Source of the DNA: Trema orientale | Taxonomy: Eukaryota > Streptophyta > Magnoliopsida > Rosales > Cannabaceae | Length of the DNA stretch: 64,000 nt | Reading direction: 5' to 3' | NCBI GenBank assembly: GCA_002914845.1 | Contig: JXTC01000151.1 | Span: 69,740 to 133,739, forward strand | The notes under the pieces: model-generated | What the model saw: only the letters and a program-made list of their open reading frames with translations | What the model was told of the DNA's origin: nothing | Database searches by the model: none | Program-made: the position numbers and the translations under genes | Shown: piece after piece, positions 1-11,379 of the stretch | Position numbering within the stretch: the stretch's first letter is position 1 | How the letters are laid out: each line of letters opens with the position of its first letter

Positions 1-1150
1 AAAATTTAATGAAAAAATAAATAAGAAAAGAATATACATGTATTAAATTGGCCACATTATAAAGTTTCTACATATTTTCAATTTAATACAACAATATTAT
101 TGTAAAAATTCCCAAATGCTAAAATTAAATTGGTCATATTTGTAAATAATGACTATATTATAAAATTCAATAAATGTTATAATGGTAATATTGTACAATA
201 ATACATACTAATGATAAAATTGCAAACTTAAATACATGTTAATGATGACAATATTATAAATTTGTGCATATGCTAAAATTTTAGCATGTGTTATACCTTG
301 TGTTATATATAATACAAAAAAAGAATATACTAAAATGTATGTTATATTTAACATACCATTGGAGACACTTTTTTTGATGAAATGCTAAAATTTAGCATTA
401 GTATGAGTTATAGCAGTCCCATTAGAAATGCTCTTATCTCTCTCTTTCTTGTTTGTTAATTTTTGTTTTTTACTTTTGGGTTTGTTTTTGTTAAAATCCA
501 TACCCAAACATAGCCTTAGCCTTAAAGAATGCAAGAATTGTGTTCAACAGACTTGCACATCTTTAAGTCTTTTTTTCTTTTTTTTTTTTTTGGTCAAAAA
601 TAAAACCCAAAAAATTATAGGAGAAAAAAGAACATTCCAAACTCAGATAATTTTGGGGCAAACTCATGAAAGAAAATTAGATTGTGTCCTTTTTTTTACA
701 CTTTATTTTGATAAGTATTTATTTTTCTCTTTGTACAATTAAATGATCACACACACATATATATATATAGTTTACTGTTTACACTTGGCATATCTACTTA
801 TATACTAATTTTATTTTATGTACTGATTATATATTTTACACTTAGTATATACACTGATATATCAGTTATTTTGCTAAGATATTTTAAAGAAAGACATTTA
901 AAGTGCAAATTTAGATCATTTTGCTATCCATTAATGAACCCACATGTTTTATATATGACAAGTTGGAATTTAGTCACATATAAGTGAACCATCCGTTCAT
1001 CACGAAAGATTAACTTTGGACTCAGTACCTCAATCAAGGAACATTTATATATAAGTAAATCATAGATCCATCATGCTAAGATGACTTCAACTCAATACCC
1101 TTTAATCAAAGAACACAACCATCTAAAACCATATTGTTTCGTATACATAT
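1..1150. other. AT-rich intergenic DNA, probable MITE remnant at left edge
   Basis: No credible coding sequence. At 361-434 the sequence carries repeated 'aatgctaaaa/tttagcat' words followed by a 'cccattagaaatgctctt' end. That resembles the terminus of a common class of plant non-autonomous DNA transposons, whose other end would lie at or beyond the window edge. The ORF at 428-742 is a low-complexity Phe/Leu-rich translation of T-tracts and is not a gene. I see nothing else. Confidence 0.35.
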
Positions 1151-1164
1151 TTCAAGTTATTTTA

Positions 1165-1636
1165 TGGGTTTTTGGCATAATTAGTCCCTGAATTTTTCGA
1201 TGATTTGCAATGTATCCCCTGAACTTTTTTTTTTGGCAATTAGGACCCTGAATTTAGAATTTTTGGCAATATATTCCCTGAACTTTTATTTTTGGCAATT
1301 AGGACCCTGAATTTAGAGTTTTTGGCATGATTGTCCCTGAATTTTTCGTTGATTTGTAATTTATTTTTTAATTGTTTAAAAATTTGCATATAACTCAGGG
1401 GATATATTGCAAATCAGCGAAAAATTCAGGGACTAATCATGCTAAAAATCCTAAATTCAGGGTCCTAATTGCCAAAAAAAAAAGTTCAGGGGATACATTG
1501 CAAATCTACGAAAAATTCAGGGGCTAATCATGTTAAAAATTCTAAATTCAGGGTCCTAATTGCCCAAAAAAAAAGTTCGGGAGATACATTGCAAACCATC
1601 AAAAAATTCAGGGACTAATCATGCCAAAAACTCTTA
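1165..1636. mobile_element. Foldback (MITE-like) element with internally repeated arms
   Basis: A near-palindromic element. The left arm (from 1165) reads 'tttttggcataattagtccc' and the right arm ends at about 1636 with the reverse complement of nearly the same sequence. Within each arm a module of roughly 100 bp is tandemly repeated with variation: 'agtccctgaatttttcg', 'gcaatgtatcccctgaac', 'ggcaattaggaccctgaat'. The arms meet around 1365-1385. No coding capacity. The structure fits Mutator-like or foldback non-autonomous DNA transposons with long, internally repetitive terminal inverted repeats. The superfamily is inferred, not proved. Confidence 0.75.
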
Positions 1637-2328
1637 TTTTATCATAAAATTTCATTGCGTTTAACCACATCAAATTTACTTGTAGTGTGTTTTTCTTAAC
1701 CGACATGTTAAGTCAAACCAAATAATATAAAAACTCGATAAATAAAATAAACTGATAAATATTCAAAGGCCTAGAAAGTTTTTTAATATTTGGCAGGATG
1801 TGTGTTCTTTTTCCTATAGCTTTTAGCTACATACATTATATTTGGATGTGGTTGTGAATTGTGGTTGGATAATCACGATATTGTTATTTATTAAATTCGA
1901 AAAAACAAAAAAATGGTGGGACAAAGGGACTCACATGAGATCTCAGTTTCTCTCACTTCAGACTCCCTCACTCTCTCTGTCCGTTTCAGCCTTGGGGCTT
2001 CTAGCTCTTTGTTTTATCCTCTGACCTTTTCCTCTGCTTGCACTTTTCGTAAACCGTAAGCCATTTCTTTCATTGTAAATATTAATAATTAAATCTCTTT
2101 GAGTTCCACAGCAGTCTGACCCCAGATTCCTTTTACCAAGCTACCAAAAGTCAAAGCTCTCACATCACACTCCCTACCAAATCCTTCTTTACTTCATTTT
2201 AAAAAAAGTTAGTATTACTAAAACTTTAAGAGACTTAGACCTTTTTTTCTGAAAAAAAAAACTAAAATATTCATTAAATTTCTAATATGTTTGTTGATTT
2301 AGACCTTATAAGAAATGTCGTTAAGCTA

Positions 2329-2506
2329 CTTTCAAAAGTGGTCGAAGTGGCAAGATGTTCTATTTTGAGATTTTCTCTCACTTAAGGAGAATAAGGTCAA
2401 AGGTTCGAGCCCCTACGTCGTTTTTAGAAGCTCAATTGAATGAGAGTGTCTTTAGAAAGTGACCTATCACTTAGATCTTATCCACTCTTTTTATTACTAA
2501 AAAAAG
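2329..2506 (+). mobile_element. tRNA-derived SINE with 13-bp target-site duplication
   Basis: About 178 bp flanked by an exact 13-bp direct repeat TGTCGTTAAGCTA (2316-2328 and 2507-2519), a target-site duplication of the length LINE-mobilised SINEs leave. It carries an RNA polymerase III promoter: A box TGGTCGAAGTGG at 2339-2350 and a consensus B box GGTTCGAGCCC at 2402-2412. The 3' end is T/A-rich. No protein is encoded. The box sequences and the duplication are seen directly; the SINE assignment follows from them. Confidence 0.75.
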
Positions 2507-2639
2507 TGTCGTTAAGCTATTTTTTTTTGAGAAGAATTTATAGAAGAATTGAAAGTATCTTTCTTTATTTTATTTTATTTCTTAATAAAAAAACAATAAA
2601 GTCTCTTTCTTTTAGTTATAAGTGAATGAATATTTTTCT

Positions 2640-3490
2640 TTCAAAAAAAAATAATCATTGACAGATAGAACTGAAATAGATTCTTTTGAAACACTTAATC
2701 CAAAGTCACGAAATACACTCAATACATTAGTTGCTTTTCTTTCCATCCAAAATGAGTCATATTTGACTCTTAATTATTATTATAACTTTCTAACGCTTAG
2801 GCTTTTTAAATATGATTTTTAAGATTTTGTTCTTAGCAGCTAAATGGCTGTTTTTCTTTCAGACTTAGCATAAAATTATAAGTCAATCTATCTTTAATTA
2901 TTATTTTTAGAGAATTCTGTTCATAGAAGTAAACAGCTTTTTTTTTTTTTTTTTTTTGAAAGGTAAAAGTAAACAGCTTTAGTTTTACTTTCACTTTTTT
3001 TACTGATAGACACGATCAGTTGGCTTTATTGTTATTATTATTATTATTATTTAAAAAGGTTTTACTTTCGGACAAGTATGGTCATAGTGGTAAATTTCAT
3101 TGAATCAGACAGAAAACGAAGAAAGTTGACAAAAAACGGCTCTCTACCTCTATGAAAAAAAGCACAGAGAAAATCTAAAACAGGTCAAACCCCATCAAAA
3201 GCATCTGACGACCTCTTGTTCTCTGCTAACATGCGCTCTATGCGTAAGTGGCACATAAAGACAAACTTAGTGTAAGAATCTCATTCCCATTTGATGACGC
3301 AAATTCCAGATTAGCAAAAAATAAACTTAAGCTCCAAAAACAAAAAAACAAAAAGAGAAAAAATTCAACAATTTTCCTTTTTTCCCCTAATATTGTTTAA
3401 TTTATAGACCACTACATAAAAAGGTGTAATTTCTAACTTTTAGTTTCCAAAATAGTTTTTACTCGAGCCTTGAAGTTGAGACACTCTTGT
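2640..3490. other. Intergenic AT-rich DNA, no gene seen
   Basis: Contains a T-tract (about 2939-2957), a short (TTA)n microsatellite near 3031-3050 and otherwise unremarkable AT-rich sequence. No ORF with protein-like composition and no transposon ends that I can support. Confidence 0.5.
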
Positions 3491-3499
3491 GAGATATTG

Positions 3500-4257
3500 G
3501 CCCAGTTCGCGTAAGTTTTTGAACAAGCTATAAGCACTTTCAATCATTTTTGGGCTTAAATATGTTTCGTAAAACCTAATAAACAGATTTTTAAAGAATT
3601 TTTGCGACGGCCTAAGCTAAAAGCAGAAGTCGGTTCTTGGTAGCTTAGACTTTTAGATTATCTAGAAATTAGCTAAATTTTTTTAATGAAACTTTTATAA
3701 TACCTAAAATAGTCTTAGAAAATTAAAGAGATACCAAGAAAATTAGAAAAAAAACATGACTATGTTTTTTTTTTTTTTTTTTTGCTTGAACCTAAGTTTT
3801 TGGAAATTATGTGTATTTTTTTTGAAGTGAACATGAGTATTTTTATATCAAAAAGGAAAAAAATATTCTTTATGTTATTCTCAAAAATTTATTTATGAAA
3901 CTTATGTTAAATGATAGGTAATAAATTTAGTTGAATTATTTTCATATAAACAAATATTTTGTAAAAATATTTATATACTTAATGTATATGTAAAAAAAAA
4001 GATCTATTAACAAATTTATTTAATTGACTTTTTACAAAATATGCATAATTGTATATGATGTCTATTTTGGTCATTCTATATTTCTACAGCAGTTCAGTAA
4101 TTCAGTTTACTAAATACTCTAATAAAGTTTTTTTCTATCACATCACTTTTCAATTACAGTTTACCAAACACTCATCTGCTTTATGTTACAGTGAATTTTT
4201 CCCGCAACACAGCTAAAAATATTTTTTTTAGAATCTACAGTTCTACCAAACTGGCCA
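3500..4257. mobile_element. Possible hAT-type MITE
   Basis: The left edge 'ggcccagttcgcgtaag' and the right edge, read in reverse complement as 'ggccagtttggtagaact', form a weak inverted repeat of the GGCCxGTTTGG type seen in many plant hAT-like MITEs. The interior is AT-rich and non-coding. I found no clear 8-bp target duplication, so the boundaries and class are tentative. Confidence 0.3.
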
Positions 4258-4499
4258 TTATCGGTGTTTCTAATCAATTTTTTTTTCAAAGTGTTTCTTT
4301 TAGAAGATTGTATCATTTTATTAAGAAAAATAAATAACAATAAATAAAATTTTCTTTTAAATATATTACAAATTAATATATTGAATATATTAATTATAAT
4401 ATTCAAGAAGAAAAAACCTCTGGCACTAGTATTTTTTATAGTTTATTTTTCAGTTTGGTGTAAATGTTTTTAATACTGTTAAGATAAGTCATCTCTAAC

Positions 4500-4952
4500 T
4501 CCCAACTCGTGGACCAGAAATCTGGCTTAGTAACGTGCTCGATCCACTATATATCCCACGCGCATTGAAAGCACCGTGGGAAACACTCACTCTCCACTCC
4601 CGTACACCACACCGTTAGAATCCAAAAATAACGGCTTTAGATTAAAATCCACCACGTGTCCCAAACTCATTCTGATTGGATCTTCAGCATCAACCAATTC
4701 ACCAAAGCTGTCACCCTACCCTATCCCCAAACCCTGCCAAAAAAAAAAAAAAGAAGTTATTTTAGATTAATTTTTTTTTTAAAATTTAAATTGCTTTTCC
4801 GAAACTCAGTTGCCTCCTCTTATTCGTATAATATAAGCTTTGACTAGAGAGAGAGACTCACGCTCATTAATCCGTATTCACTGATTCACTCTCCGAAGCT
4901 CTTCACCCATGATTCCCTAAGTGCCCTCGACTTTCCTTTGAATTTACAAAAC
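4500..4952 (+). promoter_or_regulatory. Promoter and 5' leader region of the receptor-like kinase
   Basis: This segment rises in GC content ahead of the kinase gene. It contains TATA-like 'actatatatccc' near 4546 and a second candidate 'cgtataatataag' near 4825. The likely leader (about 4850-4952) is rich in GA and CT. It contains a minimal upstream ORF, ATG-ATT-CCC-TAA at 4909-4920 (Met-Ile-Pro-stop), ending 32 nt before the main start. Such a short uORF could dampen translation; that role is inferred. Confidence 0.4.
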
Positions 4953-7055
4953 ATGCCATCGAGTCCCGATCCGCCTCTTCTGCCGGCGGTAACGGCGCAG
5001 CCGGTTGTTCATACTCACCACCATGGCCACCACCACCGGGTCCTTATTCCGGTTCTCGCCGGGACCCTAACTGTGACCGTCATCGGAATCCTTTTCCTCG
5101 TATTCTTCATCTACCGTAAGCTCTCGTACAACCGGACTGCCCCTTTCGACCAGGGCAACCAAAACGGCGGCGTTTCGAACCAGCACCAGAGGTTCTCCTA
5201 CTCGCTTCTCCGGCGCGCCACTGGGTCGTTCTCGGCTTCGAATCTTCTGGGTCATGGCGGGTTCGGGTCGGTTTACAAGGCCACGCTCCCATCGGGTCAG
5301 TCCTTGGCTGTGAAGCTCATGGACTCTCATGGGTCAATCCAAGGAGAAAGGGAGTTCCACAACGAGCTCTCTCTGGCCTTGAACCTCTACTCTCCTCACA
5401 TAATTTCTCTATTGGGTTACTCCATGGATGGCCGTGGAAGAAAGCTCCTCTTGGTTTATGAGCTCATGCCCAACAGAAGCCTCCAGGAGGCGCTGTTTGA
5501 CCGAAAGTGTACGGAGCTTATGGACTGGAAGAAGAGGTTCAGCATTGTCCTTGACATTGCCCGAGGCCTCGAGTACCTCCACCACTCCTGCAACCCGCCA
5601 GTGATTCATGGCGATATCAAACCCAGTAACATTTTGCTTGATTCCGAGTTCGACGCTAAGATCGGTGATTTTGGTCTCGCGAGGTTGAAGACGGAGGATC
5701 AGGATCAGGGGAATCTGGTGGTCGAGGAGGAAGAGGAGATGGAGGAAAACGCCGTGGAGAAGAAGAAGGAGAAGAAGAGAGAAGGAGGAGGAGCTATGGA
5801 GGTTGGGGAAGATAATGGGTCGATCTTGGAAGAGACTGAGAGTGTCAGCATCAGCGTGAGTGTGCTGACCAGTGGGTTCGATCAAGAGGGTTTGGCTGGT
5901 CTCGATCGGTCGCCGGAGAGTTGCGTCGTTAGGATCTTGGATCCCGAGGCTTCGCCGGAAACGGCGGTGGCCGTGTCACCGGAGACGGCGGCGGCGGTAG
6001 ATAAGATTGGTGCGGCTTCGGAGGGCGGTTTCAGCGTGGAGAGTGGGAAAGATTTGGCTGGAAACGGGAGGAGGAAAGGGGGTTCAGGGAGGGATTGGTG
6101 GTGGAAACAGGACAACAATGGCGGAGGGTCAGAATCAGGGAGAGTGAAGGATTACGTGATGGAATGGATTGGGAATGAGATAAGCAAGGAGAGACCCAAA
6201 TCCGAATGGGTCGCGTCCCCGAGCTCGGCGGGGAATCTGGGGTCTTCGAAACCCGATTCGGAACAACAGAAGAAGCGGAAGAAAAGACTGGAATGGTGGT
6301 CTTCTTTGGACGAAGAGAGAATGGCTCGGAAGAAAGAGAATCATCGGAAACCACGGGAATGGTGGAAGGAGGAGTTTTGCGAAGAGCTTACGAAGAAGAA
6401 AAAGAAGAAGAAGAAGAACTTGAGTACCGGCGGAGAATCGTGGTGGCAAAAGGACGAAGATGAGCTTCAAGAGAGGAAGAAGAGGAAGAGCAAGAGTAGT
6501 AGAGGGAGTATCGATTGGTGGTTGGATGGTATAAGCGGCGACCTGAGAAGTGGCCGGAGAAATAGCCAAGACTGGGTGAGTTGCGATATTCCGAAGAGCG
6601 GCGGCATTAGTAGTACTCCTTCCATGAGAGGAACCGTTTGTTATGTTGCGCCTGAGTATGGCGGAGGAGGGCAGCTCTCGGAGAAATGTGATGTTTATAG
6701 TTATGGGGTTTTAATTTTAGTATTGGTTTCGGGTCGGAGGCCGCTGCAAGTGACGGCGTCGCCCATGTCGGAGTTCGAAAGGGCTAATTTGACCTCTTGG
6801 GCCCGGCAGCTTGCTCGAAACGATCGGCTTTTGGATCTTGTGGACCCGTCTCTGCATTCATTGGATAGGGAAGAGGCATTGCTCTGCCTTACGATTGCTC
6901 TGCTTTGCCTCCAGAGGACGCCTAGCAAACGACCCTCCATGAAGGAGATTGTCGGGATGCTTTCCGGCGAGGCGGAGCCGCCCCACTTGCCCTTCGAATT
7001 CTCGCCGTCGCCGCCTTCCAATTTTCCTTTTAAGTCCCGGAAGAAGGCACGGTGA
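4953..7055 (+). CDS. Receptor-like serine/threonine kinase with large activation-loop insertion (At2g45590/At4g25390 type)
   Basis: An intact intronless 700-residue protein. The ORF runs back to a TTG at 4938, but the first ATG is 4953, so I start there. The N terminus is short and His-rich (THHHGHHH, residues 21-28), then comes one transmembrane segment (about 31-54). Kinase motifs: Gly-rich loop GHGGFGSVYKA (100-110), ATP-anchoring Lys121, alpha-C Glu138, catalytic loop HGDIKPSN (219-226; Gly replaces the usual Arg before Asp221), DFG 239-241. About 310 charged residues then intervene before GTVCYVAPE (560-568), followed by DVYSYGV and a normal C-lobe. There is no extracellular ligand-binding domain. 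This architecture matches a known small plant subfamily typified by At2g45590 and At4g25390. Non-RD status implies regulation other than standard loop phosphorylation. The insert is rich in Lys, Glu and Trp-Trp pairs. The gene looks functional. Confidence 0.93.
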   Translation: MPSSPDPPLLPAVTAQPVVHTHHHGHHHRVLIPVLAGTLTVTVIGILFLVFFIYRKLSYNRTAPFDQGNQNGGVSNQHQRFSYSLLRRATGSFSASNLLGHGGFGSVYKATLPSGQSLAVKLMDSHGSIQGEREFHNELSLALNLYSPHIISLLGYSMDGRGRKLLLVYELMPNRSLQEALFDRKCTELMDWKKRFSIVLDIARGLEYLHHSCNPPVIHGDIKPSNILLDSEFDAKIGDFGLARLKTEDQDQGNLVVEEEEEMEENAVEKKKEKKREGGGAMEVGEDNGSILEETESVSISVSVLTSGFDQEGLAGLDRSPESCVVRILDPEASPETAVAVSPETAAAVDKIGAASEGGFSVESGKDLAGNGRRKGGSGRDWWWKQDNNGGGSESGRVKDYVMEWIGNEISKERPKSEWVASPSSAGNLGSSKPDSEQQKKRKKRLEWWSSLDEERMARKKENHRKPREWWKEEFCEELTKKKKKKKKNLSTGGESWWQKDEDELQERKKRKSKSSRGSIDWWLDGISGDLRSGRRNSQDWVSCDIPKSGGISSTPSMRGTVCYVAPEYGGGGQLSEKCDVYSYGVLILVLVSGRRPLQVTASPMSEFERANLTSWARQLARNDRLLDLVDPSLHSLDREEALLCLTIALLCLQRTPSKRPSMKEIVGMLSGEAEPPHLPFEFSPSPPSNFPFKSRKKAR

Positions 7056-8488
7056 GTCTTATATTCTAATGCTTATTTTTTCTTTTCTTTTTTCAGTTTT
7101 TACCACTTTGATTAACTGTAGAGAATGTACTGTTAGTAGGTGATTTCTAATTATCATGCTTTTGTAGAAAAAAAATGATGATTTTAATGTCCAAAAAAGT
7201 GTTGCATAGTTTTCATGATCATGGGCTCTCGCTCTCTCTCTCTGTCTCTCTCTCTCTGCTTGTTTGTTTGGAGATTTGCTCTCTGGCCTGCAAAATTCTA
7301 CATCAATTTAGACCTTTTTCTGAGATGTATGATTTAACAATTAGGCACACGACACACTGTAGTCCTTTTTGCTCTGTTGTTGAAATTGAAGAATCCAAGG
7401 ATTATTGTCAACAGTGAGATGTAAAGATAGTCTTTTGCTTTCCAATATGGTGAGGCCATTAATCAACAAAGCTTTTCTTAGTGCCCTGGGACTCAATTGA
7501 GCAAACTTCCTTTTGGTGACTTTCAGGACTAGTAGGGTCAGAGGAAGACGAGTATACTTTTCTGTTATCTGCTAACTTTTGAAAGTAGGGGATTTCTGGT
7601 GCCAAAGTAACATCAATTTCAGTGAAAAAAGGGAACAAATGTTGGTTCTTGGTCCCATGAGGCCATCATCCATTCCTCTCTTTTAGAAAGTGATTAGTTA
7701 GTATTTGTCCAAAAAAAGAAGGAAAAGAAAAGAAAAAGGTGACTAATTAGTAAAGTAGGTATAGATGGAGCACACTTGGCCAATGGGAAAGCTAAAACGT
7801 TGTTGCAATCGGGTTGTAAAAAAAAGATTGAAATTTGGGGGATTTTAGAGGAAGGTTAGGATTAATTCTGATCAGAAAAATCAAAGATTCTGGGTTTTTG
7901 GTTTCCTCAAACAAATTATCATTAGTGCTGTTCTAACTTTTCGTAAGTCCTTAACTATGGTAACTAGAGTCTAGAATGAGGATAAATGCCAAACCGGAAA
8001 ATATGTTCATCTTAACACCTGTAATCTTAAGAAAAATGGGATGTTTTATTTTTCTTTAGTATTATTCCTTTTTTTCCCCTATAAGTGGGAGGTGATTCCA
8101 TACGGTGATGGCATCTTTAGTAGTGGAATATAATTTCATAGCATTTTTGTGACCAACTATATTTTTGGTTGAAAAATGGAACATATTCTCCTTTTTGTGC
8201 CACATTTGGATCTTGACCGCCAAACATATTGGTCTCAAAGATTTAAAAAGAAAAGGAAAAAGAACGTTGTTATGGTCGTATAATTTTTTTTTTTAGGTAA
8301 ATTGTTATGGTTGTATAAGAGATTGCTATTTGTGAGCTTTCTTGCGGGCATTGATCTTGTCATGAATTTTCTACAATATTTGCTCTTTGAACAAAGAAAT
8401 ATGGTTTTTGTACTGTATGCTATAATTTCTTGCTATTAATGTTTATTCTTCCAGCAAAAAAAAAAAATAATATATATATATATAAAAA
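7056..8488. other. 3' flank of the kinase and gene-free DNA
   Basis: AT-rich DNA downstream of the kinase stop codon. It contains a CT microsatellite (about 7228-7260) and A/T tracts. The first few hundred bases presumably hold the kinase 3' UTR, but I cannot place a polyadenylation site. Small ORFs here (for example 7175-7417) are translations of the CT repeat. Confidence 0.45.
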
Positions 8489-8489
8489 A

Positions 8490-8688
8490 GGTTGTCAATC
8501 GAGTATGTATTTTTTTTTATACCTATGTGTAGGTATTTTTTTTAGCAGTTGAATCATCATCTAATGGTGATTCAATGACTGTAATGAAGTGCATGAAAAG
8601 ACGTACATTATTAATATTATTTTTTTCTCTTATTTTTTAATATAAAAAAATATGCAAGAAAAATTTTTATTGGCCAAAATAATATTAT
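8490..8688 (-). mobile_element. Truncated copy 1 of a palindrome-core MITE family
   Basis: Shares the words 'ttgtcaatcgag', 'acctatgtgtaggtatttt', a central palindrome 'gaatcatcatctaatggtgattc', 'gcatgaaaagacgt' and 'aaaaatatgcaagaaaaatt' with the copies at 20,891-21,130 and 42,667-42,928. The distal terminus after 'attggcca' is missing, so this copy is truncated or diverged at its right end. It is flanked on the left by a TA repeat. Orientation is given relative to the copy at 20.9 kb. Confidence 0.65.
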
Positions 8689-8939
8689 GGATATGTAAAA
8701 GAAAAAAAAAAAAAACAGGATTAGTGCCCTATAAAATAAAGCTACTTATATTTATTCATTGTATCAGACTATGATTGATATGCATGACCAGAAAACATTT
8801 ATGTTTGTTTTCATCTGTTTACGTAACATGGATTTTGACATTTATGGAAAAGTGTATGATGGGGTTAAAGCTGTTATGAAGTGTATGGTAGAGTGTCCAT
8901 TACAGTGTTGGTTATTGGTGGTTAAAGTTGGCTATTAGA

Positions 8940-9900
8940 GTCTGTTGGGATCTAACCACTGCCCTTGACCCCAATACTTGGCCAACACAAGTTCATTTGT
9001 AGCGTCCCATATTGTTTCCAAAGAAGTTTTTTGACATTTATCAGAAACCTATTTACTTGTATAGATGCTTTTGAGAAATTGTAAAGGTCAAAAAGTCCAG
9101 AAGAGTAGTTCAGTTGGGTAAGCTTTTCTAGACACAAAAGAAGTTTAGATGAGGAACATAGGAAAGTTAAAAATTCACTATATATTGGCACGAGTGGATG
9201 AACTTAGAGGCCAGCCTTGTCTTCCCACGTATTTAGGTCAATCTCCATTATAGGCTGCCCTTGGATGGTGAGAGTGATCATTAAGTTCATCTGCCATCTG
9301 GGCTTACTATTGGGTTCTGAAAACTTCAGCCCTGCAAAGCTGACACCACTGCTCTTCCACTTGACTTGTTGGGTTCCCACCATAATGAAGATCCCTTTGG
9401 GTGGTACATCATATATAGACATTATATACACACATGCCTTGGAGGCCTTTAGCCAGCCAATGTAGTGATTAAAAGGTTCTTTCTGAATTGAAGACTTTAG
9501 AAGAAACGTATCCTAGAGGACTTAAAGGACCACAGTACAAAAATTTCAGACATAATAACATATGAAGTGTAATTGAATAATCTCCTAGGTCCTTTACCTC
9601 CATAGTTAGCTTCATTTGGAAGTTTCCTTTGTGTATATTGCACTTTTGAAGGCTGTGTATTCTATGGAAAAGAACTATTTTTGTGCTTGGCATAGAATTT
9701 GTAGCTTAAAGTTTTTTCTCTAAATAGCAATCTGGGTAGTGATGATGGAGACATACCGTGTATCCAGGTCTCACTTCACATGCATAGGCGTTGGCTCCCA
9801 TACCACATATGAGCACTACCCCTAAAAAAAAAAAAACACTATGTATATTTAAGTTAAGTGGTAAACAAATTTGAGTAAAAAGAGTAAGCACAGAAGAGAA
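8940..9900 (-). other. Unassigned coding-like segment, minus strand
   Basis: This ~1 kb is less AT-rich than its surroundings and carries consecutive minus-strand ORFs of 60-80 residues (8952-9191, 9204-9431, 9469-9693, 9706-9891). The most protein-like is 9204 to about 9460; it contains WLKASKAC, YDVPPKGIFIMVG and a beta-rich tail ending NTWEDKAGL. I do not recognise the family, and the ORFs are in different frames without obvious splice sites. It may be a decayed gene or transposon remnant, or chance. Confidence 0.25.
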
Positions 9901-10066
9901 ATAAAGAGATTAGATCCTTAAATCTGTAAGTAACCATTAGTTTTTTTAACCTACCTGTACTTCATAGTATCAGCAAAGCAAGAACATTCTGTTAGACATA
10001 AATAAGGATTGAATAAACCTAATACAATCCTAAGAACTGTTCATGTCAAGTTGTCAAGAATTAGGT

Positions 10067-10511
10067 TGTTGAGAATACATGTGTCCATAGCGAAATTCAG
10101 CTAAGGACTTGATCACGATCGTGGAAGTATTTTGAGTGTGAGAGCTTGAGCTTGAGGGTCAAAGATCTTTTAGAGCCAAAACTCTGAAGATCTGCTCAAT
10201 AGATTTCTCTCTTCAGTGATGGTGGCTGAGAGGGAAGAGCGTACGTATTATTTTGGCATTAGGATCATAACCCAATAGTTTCCTTTATATATACAACTCG
10301 ATTAGGGTATTCATCGATCCTAACCGGGTCGTCTAATCGGGTCATCCTAATTGGGTCATCTAACTAGGTATCCACATTTTAATCCATATCGAGATAAATA
10401 CTCCTCACCCAGCTTAATTAGATTACTATATAGGTCCATACAAAATAATATAGTACTAATATAATTAAATTAAAATATCTACTCCAGTAGGAAATAACAA
10501 ATTTTCTAACA
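10067..10511 (-). mobile_element. Solo LTR candidate, Copia-like, minus strand
   Basis: Read on the minus strand the segment begins TGTTAGAAAATTTG and ends ATTCTCAACA, giving TG...CA termini. It has a TATA box (tatatataaagg, minus strand, around 10,280) about midway, followed by a leader-like region, as expected for a short LTR. No gag or pol sequence adjoins it. The flanking 5-mers (taggt on the left, cattc on the right) do not match, so it may be a recombinant or a diverged solo LTR. Copia is inferred from length and layout only. Confidence 0.5.
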
Positions 10512-11379
10512 CATTCAACAGAAGTGTGATTTTAACGAAGTATAGCTTGTTGCTAATTTATTTGATAAACTGGAGTCACTATTGATTGTTTCCTGACAAG
10601 GAACAAAATTATTATTATTATTATTATTGAAAGGAACAAAAGTAATTAGTTCTAAATGTCATACCATGATATCAAAATAAATTAATATGCAAATATTGTT
10701 AGTTAATTAAATAAGATGAGCACAATTTGTCAAGAAACCATCAATCAATAATCACAATGGCTGGCTCGTCTACAACATAATCAGAATATAAATAACATCC
10801 ATTTGTATTTAAGGTATACCAACATCGTATAATTTCAGGATTGCCTCTTAAACTTTCCATTAAGCTTGTACTTGTCATCTTTCTCCAATCAATTCAACAA
10901 GAAAAATGAAACCATGGATGCAAGAAGGCTTATAAGCTCTCCTCTCATATTTCTCTTATTCTCGTCTTGGTGACATGAGACATTACACAATCTATGTGTG
11001 TTAGGATCTTATAGCATAATGACCGAATTTTAGGCCTAATTTAAGTAAATGTATATTTTTCAAATGTTATGGTAAAATATTCGGTACATATGTTTATATA
11101 CCAAATATTAAATATTATATACCAAGTGTTGTGCGATCTAAAATCTATATCATTGGTCAACGCTAGAAAAAGAAAGTCAATAGCTAAGATAAATGTGTCA
11201 GGTCGCACGTATACTTTTTTTATCAAAGTGCAACCTTCTCTGAGTGAATCATGTGCGACCAGCAGAAAAAGAAAACCAGATCAATCTTCTCAAAATGGGC
11301 AATCTGCAAAGAAAGGGAAACAAGCTTCTGGGTAGAGAACAAGCAATTCATTTATTAGTTATTACCAAATTTTGTATTG

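Noticed and set aside
428..742. 104-codon ORF
   Set aside because: Phe/Leu-rich translation of T-tracts, no start context or domain.
4938..4952. Kinase start at 4938
   Set aside because: That codon is TTG; the first in-frame ATG is at 4953 and gives a normal N terminus.
5067..7021. Several long minus-strand ORFs across the kinase gene (for example 5409-5885, 6135-6569)
   Set aside because: They are antisense shadows of a clear kinase with conserved motifs; compositions are Leu/Ser/Pro-rich as expected from reading such DNA backwards.
8952..9891. A multi-exon minus-strand gene
   Set aside because: Frames change without convincing GT-AG introns and I recognise no family; kept only as a low-confidence segment.
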